Assembly (NCBI GenBank): GCA_007449985.2
Contig: VIIQ02000595.1
Span: forward strand, 186,001 to 250,000
Direction: 5' to 3'
From: Desmodesmus armatus
Lineage: Eukaryota; Chlorophyta; Chlorophyceae; Sphaeropleales; Scenedesmaceae
DNA: 64,000 nt
The notes under the pieces are model-generated. The model ran no database searches, was not told the origin of the DNA, and worked only from the letters and a program-made list of their open reading frames with translations. Position numbers and translations under genes: made by a program. Shown here piece after piece: positions 12,001 through 33,598 of this stretch. How positions within the stretch are numbered: the stretch's first letter is position 1; the number at the start of each line of letters is the position of its first letter.

Positions 12001-13917
12001 GGGGCCCTCTGCGGGTTGACCCAATTGCAAGTCCGAAAACCCCTACTGAAGTACACGGGTTGTCCATCTAAAGGTGGGAAGGGCGGCGCACATGCAGAAG
12101 GACCGACCCATGTGACGTGGCTTCTAAAACCCAGCCTCACATGAAACCTTTGGCCCCATTCTGTCTGCTGTAGGTGGCCCGAAGCCAGTGGTGCTGCGTG
12201 GGGTCATGGACAGCTGGCCTGCAATGACCAAGTGGCCAGACATGGACTACCTGTGCAGGGTGAGTTTTGCTTTTTTGGGGGGGGGGGGTCCGTTTTGGGG
12301 TTTTTGCGGGGTTTTTGTGAGCAGTTTCTTTATTGGGTGCAGGGGGTGAGTGGCAGTGTCACCAGCCCCTGGCGGCATGGTGTGCTTGCTTCACTGCTGC
12401 CAGCATGCTATGTGTGTCTGTCAGTCAGTGCAGGTGGAGTAACACCTACATTCAGCATCTACAAAGTGGCTATGTGCGTTGGCATATGAGTTGCAAGCAG
12501 CCATATCAACGCAGCAAAATAGTCAGGATGTATCAATTGCACTTTGTGTTGACAGGTTGCTGGCAGGCGTACCGTTCCTGTGGAGGTGGGCTCACACTAC
12601 CTGGAGGAGGGCTGGGGCACTCGGCTCATGACCCTCAGTGACTTCATTGCGGCTATGACTGCTGCCGCAACACCTGGTGAGTCTGTGGTGCCATGACTGC
12701 TGCTGCAACACCTGGCGAGTATCTGTGTGTGTGTGTGTGTGGGGGGGGGGGGGTTGCGGTTGTGGCTGGTGCAATGCCGGGTGCGCCCTGGGAAGCATCA
12801 AGGGTGTGCCAGAGGTCTGCAGGTGGTGAGATAGCCTGCAAGTGGCTTGGCGGGGTTGCCGGGGTCGTCTGCGGGCAAGCAAAGAAGGTGCAAGTGCTCA
12901 CGTAAAGCAGTGCATGCTGGTACAGCGGTGCTACAGACAAGCCCTGTGCTGTCACTGCTGTGATACAGGTGCCAGATCAGGGCATTCAGCAGGAGCAGCA
13001 GCACCAGATGGATTTCAGCACACCAGCACAACACAGCCAGCAGGAGCAGCCGCCATGCAGCAGCAGCAGCAGCAGCATGGGGAAGAGCAGCAGCCGGCTC
13101 CGCTGCTGTACCTTGCTCAGCACCAGCTGTTTGAGCAGATACCCGCCCTGGCTGCAGACATCCTCACCCCGGACTACTGCATGCTGGGTTCCAAGGGCGT
13201 CAGCAGTGTCAATGCATGGTTCGGACCTGCGGGCACTGTCACGCCCCTGCACCAGGACCCCGAGCACAACCTTCTGGCACAGGTGTGCTGTCACACTGAG
13301 CGATTCACTGGTGACGAGATAACATTGCATGCATTGAGAAAAGGTTGGTGACGGTTGCAGCCGGCTGTCAGAAGTTCTGTGAATGCGTCACAGTGGCACG
13401 GGTGCGCAGCTTTTGTGGAGGGTGGGAGGAGCGTCTGTGTCAAGATGGCACTGACAGTTGTGCTGCCACTGGCTGGCAGCTTCAGGGACAGAGGGCTGGT
13501 AGCAGCAGTGGCCTTTTCTTTGCATGCGGTATGTTGCCAAGTTGGTGTGGGTGGCAGGCAAGGCGAGTAGAGATGTCAGTCAGGCCGCCTGGCACCCAGG
13601 CTCAACAGGGGTTGTTAATTTGTGCTGCTGGTGACAGTCTGCGTTGACGTGCTGTGCAGGTGGTGGGGCGGAAGTATGTCCGCATGTACGACCCCCAGCA
13701 CACCCCCGGGCTGTACCCCCACCCGTCAGGCATGCACACCAACACCAGCCAGGTGGACTTGCACCGTGTGGACGAGCAGCAGTTCCCGGGTTTTGGCCAG
13801 GTGCCCTATATCGATGTTGTGTTGGAGCCGGGCGATATGCTGTACATGCCCCCAAAGTGGTGGCACTTTGTGCAGAGCCTGACTGTCAGCTTCTCTGTCA
13901 GCTTTTGGTGGTCTTGA
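9097..13917 (+). CDS. JmjC-domain oxygenase, KDM8/JMJD5 (plant JMJ30) type
   Basis: Fe(II)/2-oxoglutarate oxygenase. Phase-consistent exons: 9915-9968, 10499-10546, 10764-11688, 12174-12259, 12556-12676, 12969-13282, 13660-13917 (about 601 aa from 9915). The N-terminal helical part shows [18 protein letters not shown] then EWRDAYCL, as in JMJ30/JMJD5. The JmjC core has LDYL-like [50 protein letters not shown] (Fe-binding His and Asp) and [11 protein letters not shown] (second His), ending SVSFWWS. Family roles are protein hydroxylation or histone-related regulation; in plants, the circadian clock. A long Ala/Gln-rich insert (exon from 10764) and a short Gln-rich one (exon from 12969) are extra. 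The first exon is uncertain; ATG 9097 ([10 protein letters not shown]) is only a candidate. Confidence 0.85.
11862..12020 (+). repeat. Interspersed repeat with internal poly-G, copy A
   Basis: Within a JMJD5-type intron, TTTTTTGGTTTTACC precedes a run of about 16 G, then CGGCTGG..GCACACAG..CAAT and CCCGATTGCC. A diverged copy in the opposite orientation occurs at about 47290-47410. No terminal repeats or coding capacity were recognised; the exact ends are unknown. Confidence 0.55.
12655..12721 (+). repeat. Exon-edge echo in a JMJD5-type intron
   Basis: The 3' end of the exon ending at 12676 (ATGACTGCTGCCGCAACACC plus the GTGAGT donor) recurs at about 12691-12721 with a few substitutions. The donor of the copy reads GCGAGT, so it is probably inactive. 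Confidence 0.8.
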
Positions 13918-17055
<3,138 letters not shown>

Positions 17056-17179
17056 CTGTGAGGTGTTGCTTTGTCTCTGTTTTGGTGGATCATGAAGTGT
17101 GAAGGGCAGATCCCTGGTTTGGTGTGTGTGGGTTGATATCGTGTGATGTTGATCTCTGCTTCTTCTTCACTTCTTCCAT

Positions 17180-17184
17180 TGTAA
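17180..17184 (+). terminator. Candidate TGTAA polyadenylation signal, polyubiquitin
   Basis: TGTAA lies about 125 bases after the polyubiquitin stop. TGTAA is the known dominant polyadenylation signal in chlorophyte algae. Five bases occur by chance often, so this rests on position only. Confidence 0.4.
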
Positions 17185-17753
17185 CAGTGGCTGGTTTGTC
17201 ATATATGACAGGAAGGGAAGCTTTGTGATCATAGTTTGCCAGGTGCATTGATGGGTAGGTATTTCAGCAGTGTTGACTATTGACATACTGATGAAAGAGG
17301 ATGGAAAAAACGTGCAAGTGGCAGCACCTGGTGCATACAAGGCAAAACAAGATAGTGCAGTAGTAGCAGCATATCTTCCCAATTTCATTATGCGCCAGGA
17401 GATTTTTATCACTCGATTGTGTGCCAGGACATATGTATCACTCGAGAGCATATGGTGTGTTCCTGTGCAAACATGAAAGCAGCTGACCATCAAAGATATT
17501 TCATCCAGCTTGGAGAACAATGATGATATCTCACCCAGCCTAGAGAAATGTGCTCTAGAGACGCAACATAAGTTTGTCAGGAAATGAATGTCTACATCTG
17601 TTGTCTGCGTCTGTTATGGGCTGTGGATGGGTGTACCGACATTGTTCATGTGTTCCACTCAAGAGTACAGCAGCTGCATGATTTTATGTAGATGCTACAT
17701 AACCTTAATTGACCACTACCACTGCACGTATCCATCAACACCAACCATGAAAC

Positions 17754-17758
17754 TTACA
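17754..17758 (-). terminator. Candidate TGTAA polyadenylation signal, TGD4-like gene
   Basis: TTACA on the + strand reads TGTAA for the TGD4-like gene, about 200 bases after its stop. Another TGTAA overlaps the stop codon itself at about 17960-17964, which is too early to be the likely signal. Confidence 0.35.
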
Positions 17759-17959
17759 GATGCCCTGTAGACCCCTACTTCAGACAACTGTGCAAGGTGG
17801 CACATACTATCAATGCATTATGTGTCACTCCTGCGATGTCTCTGAACCCTGCAATGTCTCTCAACATCAATAAATCAGCACATCAATGGCCATCCATGGC
17901 ACGTCGCCCTCAACATGAACTTTCAAAAGCACATGCCACACTCAACTCACTGTCAAGCA

Positions 17960-20900
17960 TTACATCAACCTCAGCCCCAAGCCCCCTTCTCCCCTGCCTG
18001 GGCTGTACCACCCCACCAGCCGCACCAAGCCACCTGCCCCCGGCACCACCACATCAACACCATAAGCTGCATCCACCAGTGCAGGCCTGACACCCACAAC
18101 GTGCTGCAGCAGCTGCAGGGGGGCTGACGGCTGCAGGAGACCTGCGGCACAGGAAGGGAGGGGAGGGAGGGGAAAGCAGGTGAAATCAGCACACCCGGCA
18201 GGCAGACAAAGCAACTGTGAGTTAACATGAGGATGGGACGGAGCACGATATGCTCACTTGACCCCCACGCCAAGGGGCGATTAATCAGCAGTTGGGCAAC
18301 AACTCCAAAGGCAGTTGTTGCCTGATCCCAACTACAAGAAGCAAAGGTGGCGAGAAGGTTGGTGTTGCCCGTCCAGTGATGCAGCACTGGAAACATCGAC
18401 GTCCACCCCACCTTGGCTTCATCCAGTTGCGATCAGGCAACACCTGCCAACATACCCGCAAGCCCCCAAGAGCGGTCTCCCATCACATGTGCCACATGTG
18501 CAGCACGCCCTGGGCAAGTTCAACACCACACCCTATCCTCGCCGCTAAGCCACACAGTGAGGGCAGCCTCTGTCAAGCAAGCCAGCCAGAAGCTCTTGAA
18601 CAGGGAAGCTAAGACATTATACCGTACTCGAGAGAAAAACATGAGTAAACCCACCTGCACCACGTGGGCATGGGTGTACCGAGTCCAGCGCCAGCCTGGC
18701 ATCAGCCCTCAGCCTGACTGGCCCAAACAGCTGCTGTGTGGCTGACACCGTCAGCGCGTGCCACACACCCCGCTCATCCAGCGCAAATGCAGGGTGCTTG
18801 TGCCGGCCGGCACTGCCCACAGCAGCAGCTGCTGCTGGTGCAGGGGGTGGCAAAGCTGCTGCTGCTGGCAAGGATGCTGCGGCACCACCAGCTGCTGTTG
18901 GCGCTGCAGGAGGAGGGTGCTGTGCAGCAGCAGCACTGGCAGCACTGCCAATGGTGCTGCTGCGCGGCGAGCTGTCTCTATCACTGCTGCCGCCAGCCGC
19001 CACCGACGGCGGCAGCAGCGGCGGCTGCGCAACTGCCGCAGCATGGGCAGCAGCAGCCGCCGGACCCAGGATGGTAGTCATCCCCCGCGCAGGACTCGCT
19101 GACCGAACCCCTGACGGACCCCTAGCACCGCCACTGCTGCCGCTACTGCTGGACCCTTTCCCGCCCCGGCCCATGACAGCCCCAGCACCAGGCTTTGTAC
19201 GGCCGCTGGAGGCTCCACCACGTGCTGACGTGGCAGCAGAACCTGCAGGAGAATGCCCCAGGGCCTCAGGGCCGTTAAGCCCCAGGTCCAGCACGGCTTG
19301 AACCCCAGTGAAGTCTAGGAAGTTACGCCGCATCTCCCCAACCTGTAAGCTGGCGCCAGCGCTCGCAAACGGCCGCAGCAGGGCCTCACGCGTGATGCTG
19401 CGCCCCAGTTTCCTTGCACTGCCCAGCACCAGCCGATCCAGGTGTGTTGCTGATGCTGCCAGCACGCCGCGGGCCCTGTCACCTAGGGGCCGACCTCCCT
19501 CTGGCCGCAGCCTGCTGCTGCTGGTGCTGGTGCCGGGTGCTCCTGCTGCTGCGGTGTCTGAGGCCTCTGTGGCTGGTGCAAGGCTGGCAGAGCTGCTGCT
19601 GCGGGAGTGGTGCTGGTGTAGGTTCCTGCTGGTGCTGGAGGGCAGCATCACTGTCTGCTGGTGTAGAGGGACCCTGCCAAGCAGCCCGATCAGGCCGCAC
19701 ACCTGCAGGAATACAACGGATGCATCAGCACACACCCATTTGTTTGAAACGTTGGTGGCAATGCAGTAGCTTGATAGAAGCATCCGCAAGGAGTGGGCAT
19801 TACAGCCACAGCCTGCAGCCACGAGAATAGTGAGACGAAGAGATAGTTTGGGGGTACACCTCTCTCACACTTCATGAATGTATGTCGCAGCAGGCTCATG
19901 CAACACATACACGCAGAGGCAGATAACACTGACATCATGCAGAGGGACATGTGAGCAGGTGACTGAAGGTTATGCGATGGAAGCATCCCCCTCCTGACTG
20001 GGGCGGCCTGTGTGCAGCTGTGCAGGAACAAGGACTGTGGCGCTCAACTGCTCAGTAAGTGTTTACAGTTGCCATAGGTGCAGGTGCAGATGGCACACAG
20101 ATCCACAGCTGGGGTGCAGGGGCCATAACAGGGGTTACACTCCCTGTTCAAAGTTTGCCTTGTCACTTGACACCCCGACTAGGGTGTGGTCACAGCTCAT
20201 GGTTCAACTGTTCAGCTCTTTTGTTACAGTTGTCATAGGGGCAGGTGCAGATAGCATACAGGTTCACAGCTGGGGTGCAGGGCCAACGGCTCACCTTGAA
20301 GTGTGGACCAGCAATGAAGTTTGACCAGCAGCTCCCAGGGGGCCGTGACAGGATGCCTGTCAACAGCAGCAGCACGAGGCAACACCCAACACAGCGGCAT
20401 GCATACATCAGTGTGTGACACCAACAGCAGAACAGAACCTGTTGCACTAGTCCGCAACCAATCACAGGGCCATAAGTGATTTGCACCAAGATGCTCAAGG
20501 ATACTACTTGTGCAGTACTACCCTGTCCCTTGACCAGCCAATATCTTTGCGACCACAGGTCCTATGGACATAAGAGAAAGTGATCCAATTAGGGAATGAC
20601 ATGTAGGATTCTATTCTCTGTTGTATGTTGTTCAGATTCTAGAGTTTAGTCAGGGGGCCTACAAGGGGGGGTGCCAGGCTGCTGTGCGCACCTGCTGCCT
20701 GCTTCTCCTTGCCCAGGTCCTGCAGCTCCCCAGCCTCCACCTTGGCTGTCCACCGTATGCAGTCAGCCTCTTTACCAATCCTTGTCTACGAAGCAGATAA
20801 ACACCATGTATGCACTACTACCCTGTCCAGGTGCTGTGCGTACCTGCTGCCTGCTTCTCCTTGCCCAGGTCCTGCAGCTCCCCAGCCTCCACCTTTGCTG

Positions 20901-22808
20901 TCCAGGACCGCAGGTCTGTGCGCAGACGCTCCAGACTGCTGGTGGCGTCCTACAAGGGCAGAAAGCGCAGCCAGGCAAGGTACAACACTGTATCCTGATG
21001 AAGTCTTTGCATCATAGCTTTGTGTGTAGCCTGTTGCGGCCAAGGCAGGAATCAAAACAGACTCATGACAGCACCATCAAACCTGCAACTGCCACATCCT
21101 TTGGTGTGTAGCCTTGATATCGCAGGGGCAGGGACGACACAGCCCAGAAGTGCTGCTGAACCACCTTTGCGGCGCATGGGTGCCATCATTGGGGCACGTG
21201 CAGTGCCGCCAGCAATTAAGACAGGCGACAATACAACAAACCGCACCATGGTCTCCCTTTTCACACCAGGTTTGTTTCCATCCTAGCAGCCCCCTTTTTC
21301 CACCCACCTGAAGTGATTCCTGCACAGACCCAGGGTTCAACAGAGGCAGCGTCAACTCCTGACCCTGGAACGTCAGCACACGCTGCTTGCCGCCACCACC
21401 ACCCCTGCTACTGCTGCTGTGCCTGCCCCTGCTGCTACTGCCTTTGGCCTGCTTCGAGCCCGTGCTGGCACTGCCCTTGCTGCTGCTGCGGCTGTCATCC
21501 CCATGTGTGGCTCCCGTACTGCTCTGCTGTTGTGTAGTGCTGGTGGAATCAACAGTGCTGCTGTCTGCAGGTAGCTGCAGCGGCTGCACCGCCAACTCCG
21601 CTTGCGGCTGCTGCTGCTGTTGGCGTTGCTGCTGCTTGTGGTAGCTACTGCGCTCAGAAGCAGCAGCCTTCCACGGTTTCTCCCGTGCTTCCCAGAAAGT
21701 CCTGCTGCCGGTTAGAGCCAGGGCACCCTGGGCGTGCAAGGATACTCCGTGCTCACGCTGCTGCTGCTGCTGCCGTTGCTGGCTGCTGCTGCCGCCTGCA
21801 GAGGATCTGGAAGCAGCACCGGTGCCTCCTACTGCTGCAGTAGCAGCGGCATCCCCCAGAGGTGCCACCACACCATGCATACCCACACGGAACAGCACAT
21901 TCTGCAGCCAGCTACTGCCGCCGCCAGCACTGCTGCCGGCGGCTGCGTCACTGCTGCCAGTGCTGCTGCTGCTGCCGCCGCCCTGCTGCCTGAGTTTGAA
22001 CCGCTTGGTGCTGCTGCTGCTGGGCGCAAGGTCGATCGCCAGCCGTAGAGGTGTTGTGGCGTACCGGGTGACACCGTCCACGCACACCTCATTTAGTGCT
22101 AGGTCAGCTGTCAAGTCTACACCCTCCAACTGCTGCTTCAACTGCACCTTGAGGGAGTTTCCTTGCACCAGCCGCACCAACCTGCTTTGCTGCTGTTGCT
22201 GCTGCTGCCGGCGGGGTCTCGGAGGCGGCAGTGCTGCTGCTGCTGCTGGTGTAGTCGAGGCCTGATCTGCTTGCGGCTGCTGCTGCTGTCGCTGCTGCTG
22301 CTGGTGCAGTGTGTTGGTGCTGCCCCAGCCCCACGATTGCTGCCAGAGCTTCTGCTGCGGCAGCAGCGGCTGCAGCGCTGACAGGCTGTCAGCCTGCAGC
22401 AGCAGCAGTCACACATGGCAGCAGCGCAGGCAGCAGGCGATCACAAGAGCCTTACAAGGTGCCAACACTATGAGTAAGGTCAGCATGGGTGGGGACAACG
22501 CGTGTATATCCTTGAAGCACCAGTGGAGACTGTGTCTGTACTGCCTTTGAGGCAAGTGCACGGGAGGTACCCGTTACACAGCCTGGCTAATTCGAGCCAC
22601 TTGCCAAAGAAAATTGTGTGTATATGCAGGACTGTGACGCACAACGAACCCTGCACGTATATGCTGGACTGTGACGCACGGCGAAACCTGCCTGAATCCC
22701 TTCCTCACTCGCACCTGGAGTGTTGCCCGCAGCACTGTTGAGTCAGACAGCTGCAGCCGCCCTGTGGCCGCCAACGTGTAGTTGTCTGGATCAGCTAGAT
22801 TTTCACGC

Positions 22809-22852
<44 letters not shown>

Positions 22853-24466
22853 AGAAGCAACAACAGCAAACCCACGATCAGAGTGCAAGAACACATGCAG
22901 CGGCAACAAGTGTGTTGCGCATGCAGTTGGTGCGGGAGGTGCTGTGCCTCAGGCACACGGCTGGGACAGGCTAGCATTGAGTGCATGAATGAGCCACCAA
23001 CCTGACGAATTGGCAGCAGCATCTAAGAGTGAGCTAAGAGTGAGCTCACTCTGCAGTGCTCCTACTAGGACTAGGGTTTAAGGTTTGGGGTTTAGGCTAA
23101 ACCCTACTAGGACTAGGAGCTCGTAGCACAATCTCAGTTCTAAGCCTCACAGTACTGTGACGCTGGTTGCTGACACATGCAACTATCGCCCGCCCGGTAA
23201 AGTCCCTGCTGAGTATGCACGGTGGAATCCAAGAGCATGACAACCCTCCGGCGCGCCCAAGCACTCGGCATCCAAGAGTCACACAGCACGGCCAGGTGCT
23301 GTCAGCTGTGTCCCAGTGCGTAGGTTGTCACTCACAATGCTGAGTGCAGAGTGTTGGTTCCAGGCCCGTTGCATCTTCCCCCGGCCAATGACGGCCGCCC
23401 ACCACTTCTGTGAACCCGACTGCAGCAGCACACGGTCCACCACCTGCGAGCAGCAGGGATGTTGAGACAGCAGCAGCAGGGGATGGTTGTGGCACATTGT
23501 AAATCTACTGTACCCAAGTTGTTCGCTGCATGGACTTCATATAGAGACTGACAGCACAAACAGAGTGCAGCATCCCAGTACGTTGTTTGGCTGCATGTAC
23601 TTTATATAAGAGACTGACGGCATTTGTATTGCCATTCTTTCATATAAAGTACATGCAGCCGAACAACTTACTGGGATGCTGCACTCCAAGCGTGCAGCAG
23701 ATAGGATGGGAAGGCAAGGCGGCCAGGTGTACGTTGACAAAGGCTGCTGGCAGTGGGACTGCCCTCAGATGCAACTGGGCTGCGAACATTGCAAGGCGGC
23801 AGGGCCCCGCAGTGCAGCACTATGCTGCTTGCCTCGCCCTTGCTGCTGCTGTTCGTGTTCATGCTGTTGCTGCTCCTTCTGCTATTGCTGCAGCTGCGTC
23901 CCAGTCGATGCTGACGTCGGTCCCAGCCCCATGCTGCTGCTGCTGCTGCTGCTGCTTACCGTGCCTCCATGTTTGTGGCAGTAGCCTGGGAAGATGGGCA
24001 GGCGCACTGCACGAGTAGCCACTAGGAACTGCGTCCTGGACAGGCCTGAGGGTGCAGTCAGCCTCAGGGGCTGTGGCTCACATGGTGCGGTGCAGGCGGC
24101 ACCGCTGAGGTACCTATTTGTTGATGGAGCAAGCAGCAGAGAATTGTTGTAATGCGGTCAGGATGGCCCAGGATGAGGTATGCTTAGTGCTGGGGAGAGG
24201 AGGACGAGGCTTGAGTGTGTGCATTGTCAGCAACCAGTGTGGCCGCTGACACTCATGTGGGTATGTGAAACCACCAAAGTATAGTGAGTGGCACATAGAA
24301 GTGTGCATTTAGCAAACAAGGCAAAGGCAATGCATTGGCAGTGCTGCTGCTTGGCGGTGCGCCCGCCCACCCACCTGCTGTTTTCTACACCTTGGCCCCA
24401 GAACTGTGCACCAACTGCTGCATGCACGTGGTCCTCAAGCTGCCTCTTTTCTGGTACCACAGGCAT
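17960..24466 (-). CDS. TGD4-like chloroplast outer-envelope lipid-transfer protein
   Basis: Family role: phosphatidate/lipid import from ER to plastid with the TGD1-2-3 ABC transporter. Nine phase-consistent exons (descending): 24466-24375, 24113-23960, 23443-23336, 22807-22715, 22393-21308, 20949-20844, 20356-20295, 19702-18680, 18130-17960; about 964 aa, roughly twice the Arabidopsis protein. Recognition from memory: N-terminal GAQFWGQGVENSRYLSG with PLRLTAPSGLSRTQF; QKWWAAVIGRGKMQRAW; GSRTFWEAREKPWK; MRRNFLDFTGVQAVLDLGLN; SATQQLFGPVRLRADARL; and C-terminal LVRLVGWYSPGRGEGGLGL. Long Ser/Gln/Ala-rich inserts fill exons 5 and 8. No signal peptide was seen; family members are beta-barrel-like. 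The acceptor of the last exon is inferred; one six bases upstream is excluded by phase. The individual matches are short, so confidence rests on their order. Confidence 0.75.
20062..20288 (-). repeat. Intronic tandem duplication reaching the TGD4-like exon 7 donor
   Basis: About 67 bases at 20062-20128 (GTTACAGTTGYCATAGG-like, then GCAGGTGCAGAT...CACAGCTGGGGTGCAGG) recur with substitutions at 20222-20288. The second copy abuts the exon 7 donor. Confidence 0.75.
20680..20912 (-). repeat. Exon-edge echo of TGD4-like exon 6
   Basis: The 3' half of exon 6 plus its donor (about 20838-20908, coding AKVEAGELQDLGKEKQAAG) recurs at about 20682-20750, downstream in transcript order. The copy is nearly identical and carries a GTGCGC donor in place of GTACGC. 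Confidence 0.9.
22813..22851 (-). repeat. (CTG)13 array at a TGD4-like 3' splice site
   Basis: On the coding strand about 13 CTG units run directly into CTCCAG, the acceptor of exon 4. The array therefore supplies the sequence where the pyrimidine tract would normally lie. It is a perfect trinucleotide repeat and so probably length-variable. Confidence 0.85.
23563..23686. repeat. Foldback element in TGD4-like intron 2
   Basis: Two inverted arms of about 46 bases, 23563-23609 and 23641-23686, differ at only a few positions (arm core CAGCATCCCAGTA and GGCTGCATGTACTTTATAT) and enclose a loop of about 31 bases. A third, direct, shorter copy of the arm (GTTGTTCGCTGCATGGACTT...) lies just left at about 23518-23556. 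It could be a short MITE-like element or a small-RNA hairpin; no terminal target duplication was identified. Confidence 0.85.
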
Positions 24467-24759
24467 TGCTCCTGTCACTGTTGGTGTTCCAAAGTTGGCA
24501 TCTGCACTAGATCAGATTGCTGCAGTATCCATCATCAAGCAGACGCAGCCATGTATACAGCCATATCATGTAAGCAACCAACTCAAGGGGTCTAATGGAC
24601 TACACACTGGCTGATTCTGTCGAGTTTGCCCCTGTGTTATGTTGCCAATGAGTAATTGGTCTAGAAGGTACTTTCTTGCTGGATATGGTCGATGCCCTGG
24701 GCGAGGATGCTTGTAAAACGTGCCTGATTGTTGCTGCGCTTTTCGCTGCCTCTTACACG
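24467..24759. promoter_or_regulatory. Divergent spacer, TGD4-like gene and mtHSP70
   Basis: Only 293 bases separate the two start codons on opposite strands, so both 5'UTRs and both core promoters must fit here. I saw no clear TATA box or heat-shock element. Either start could move if a 5' noncoding exon exists. Confidence 0.45.

Positions 24760-33598
<8,839 letters not shown>

Larger units (their letters stand above)
17056..17959. other. Convergent intergenic region, polyubiquitin and TGD4-like gene
   Basis: This spacer lies between two convergent genes and is noticeably more AT-rich than the exons. No exon-like sequence was seen. It should contain both 3'UTRs; a candidate TGTAA signal is present for each strand. 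Confidence 0.5.
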
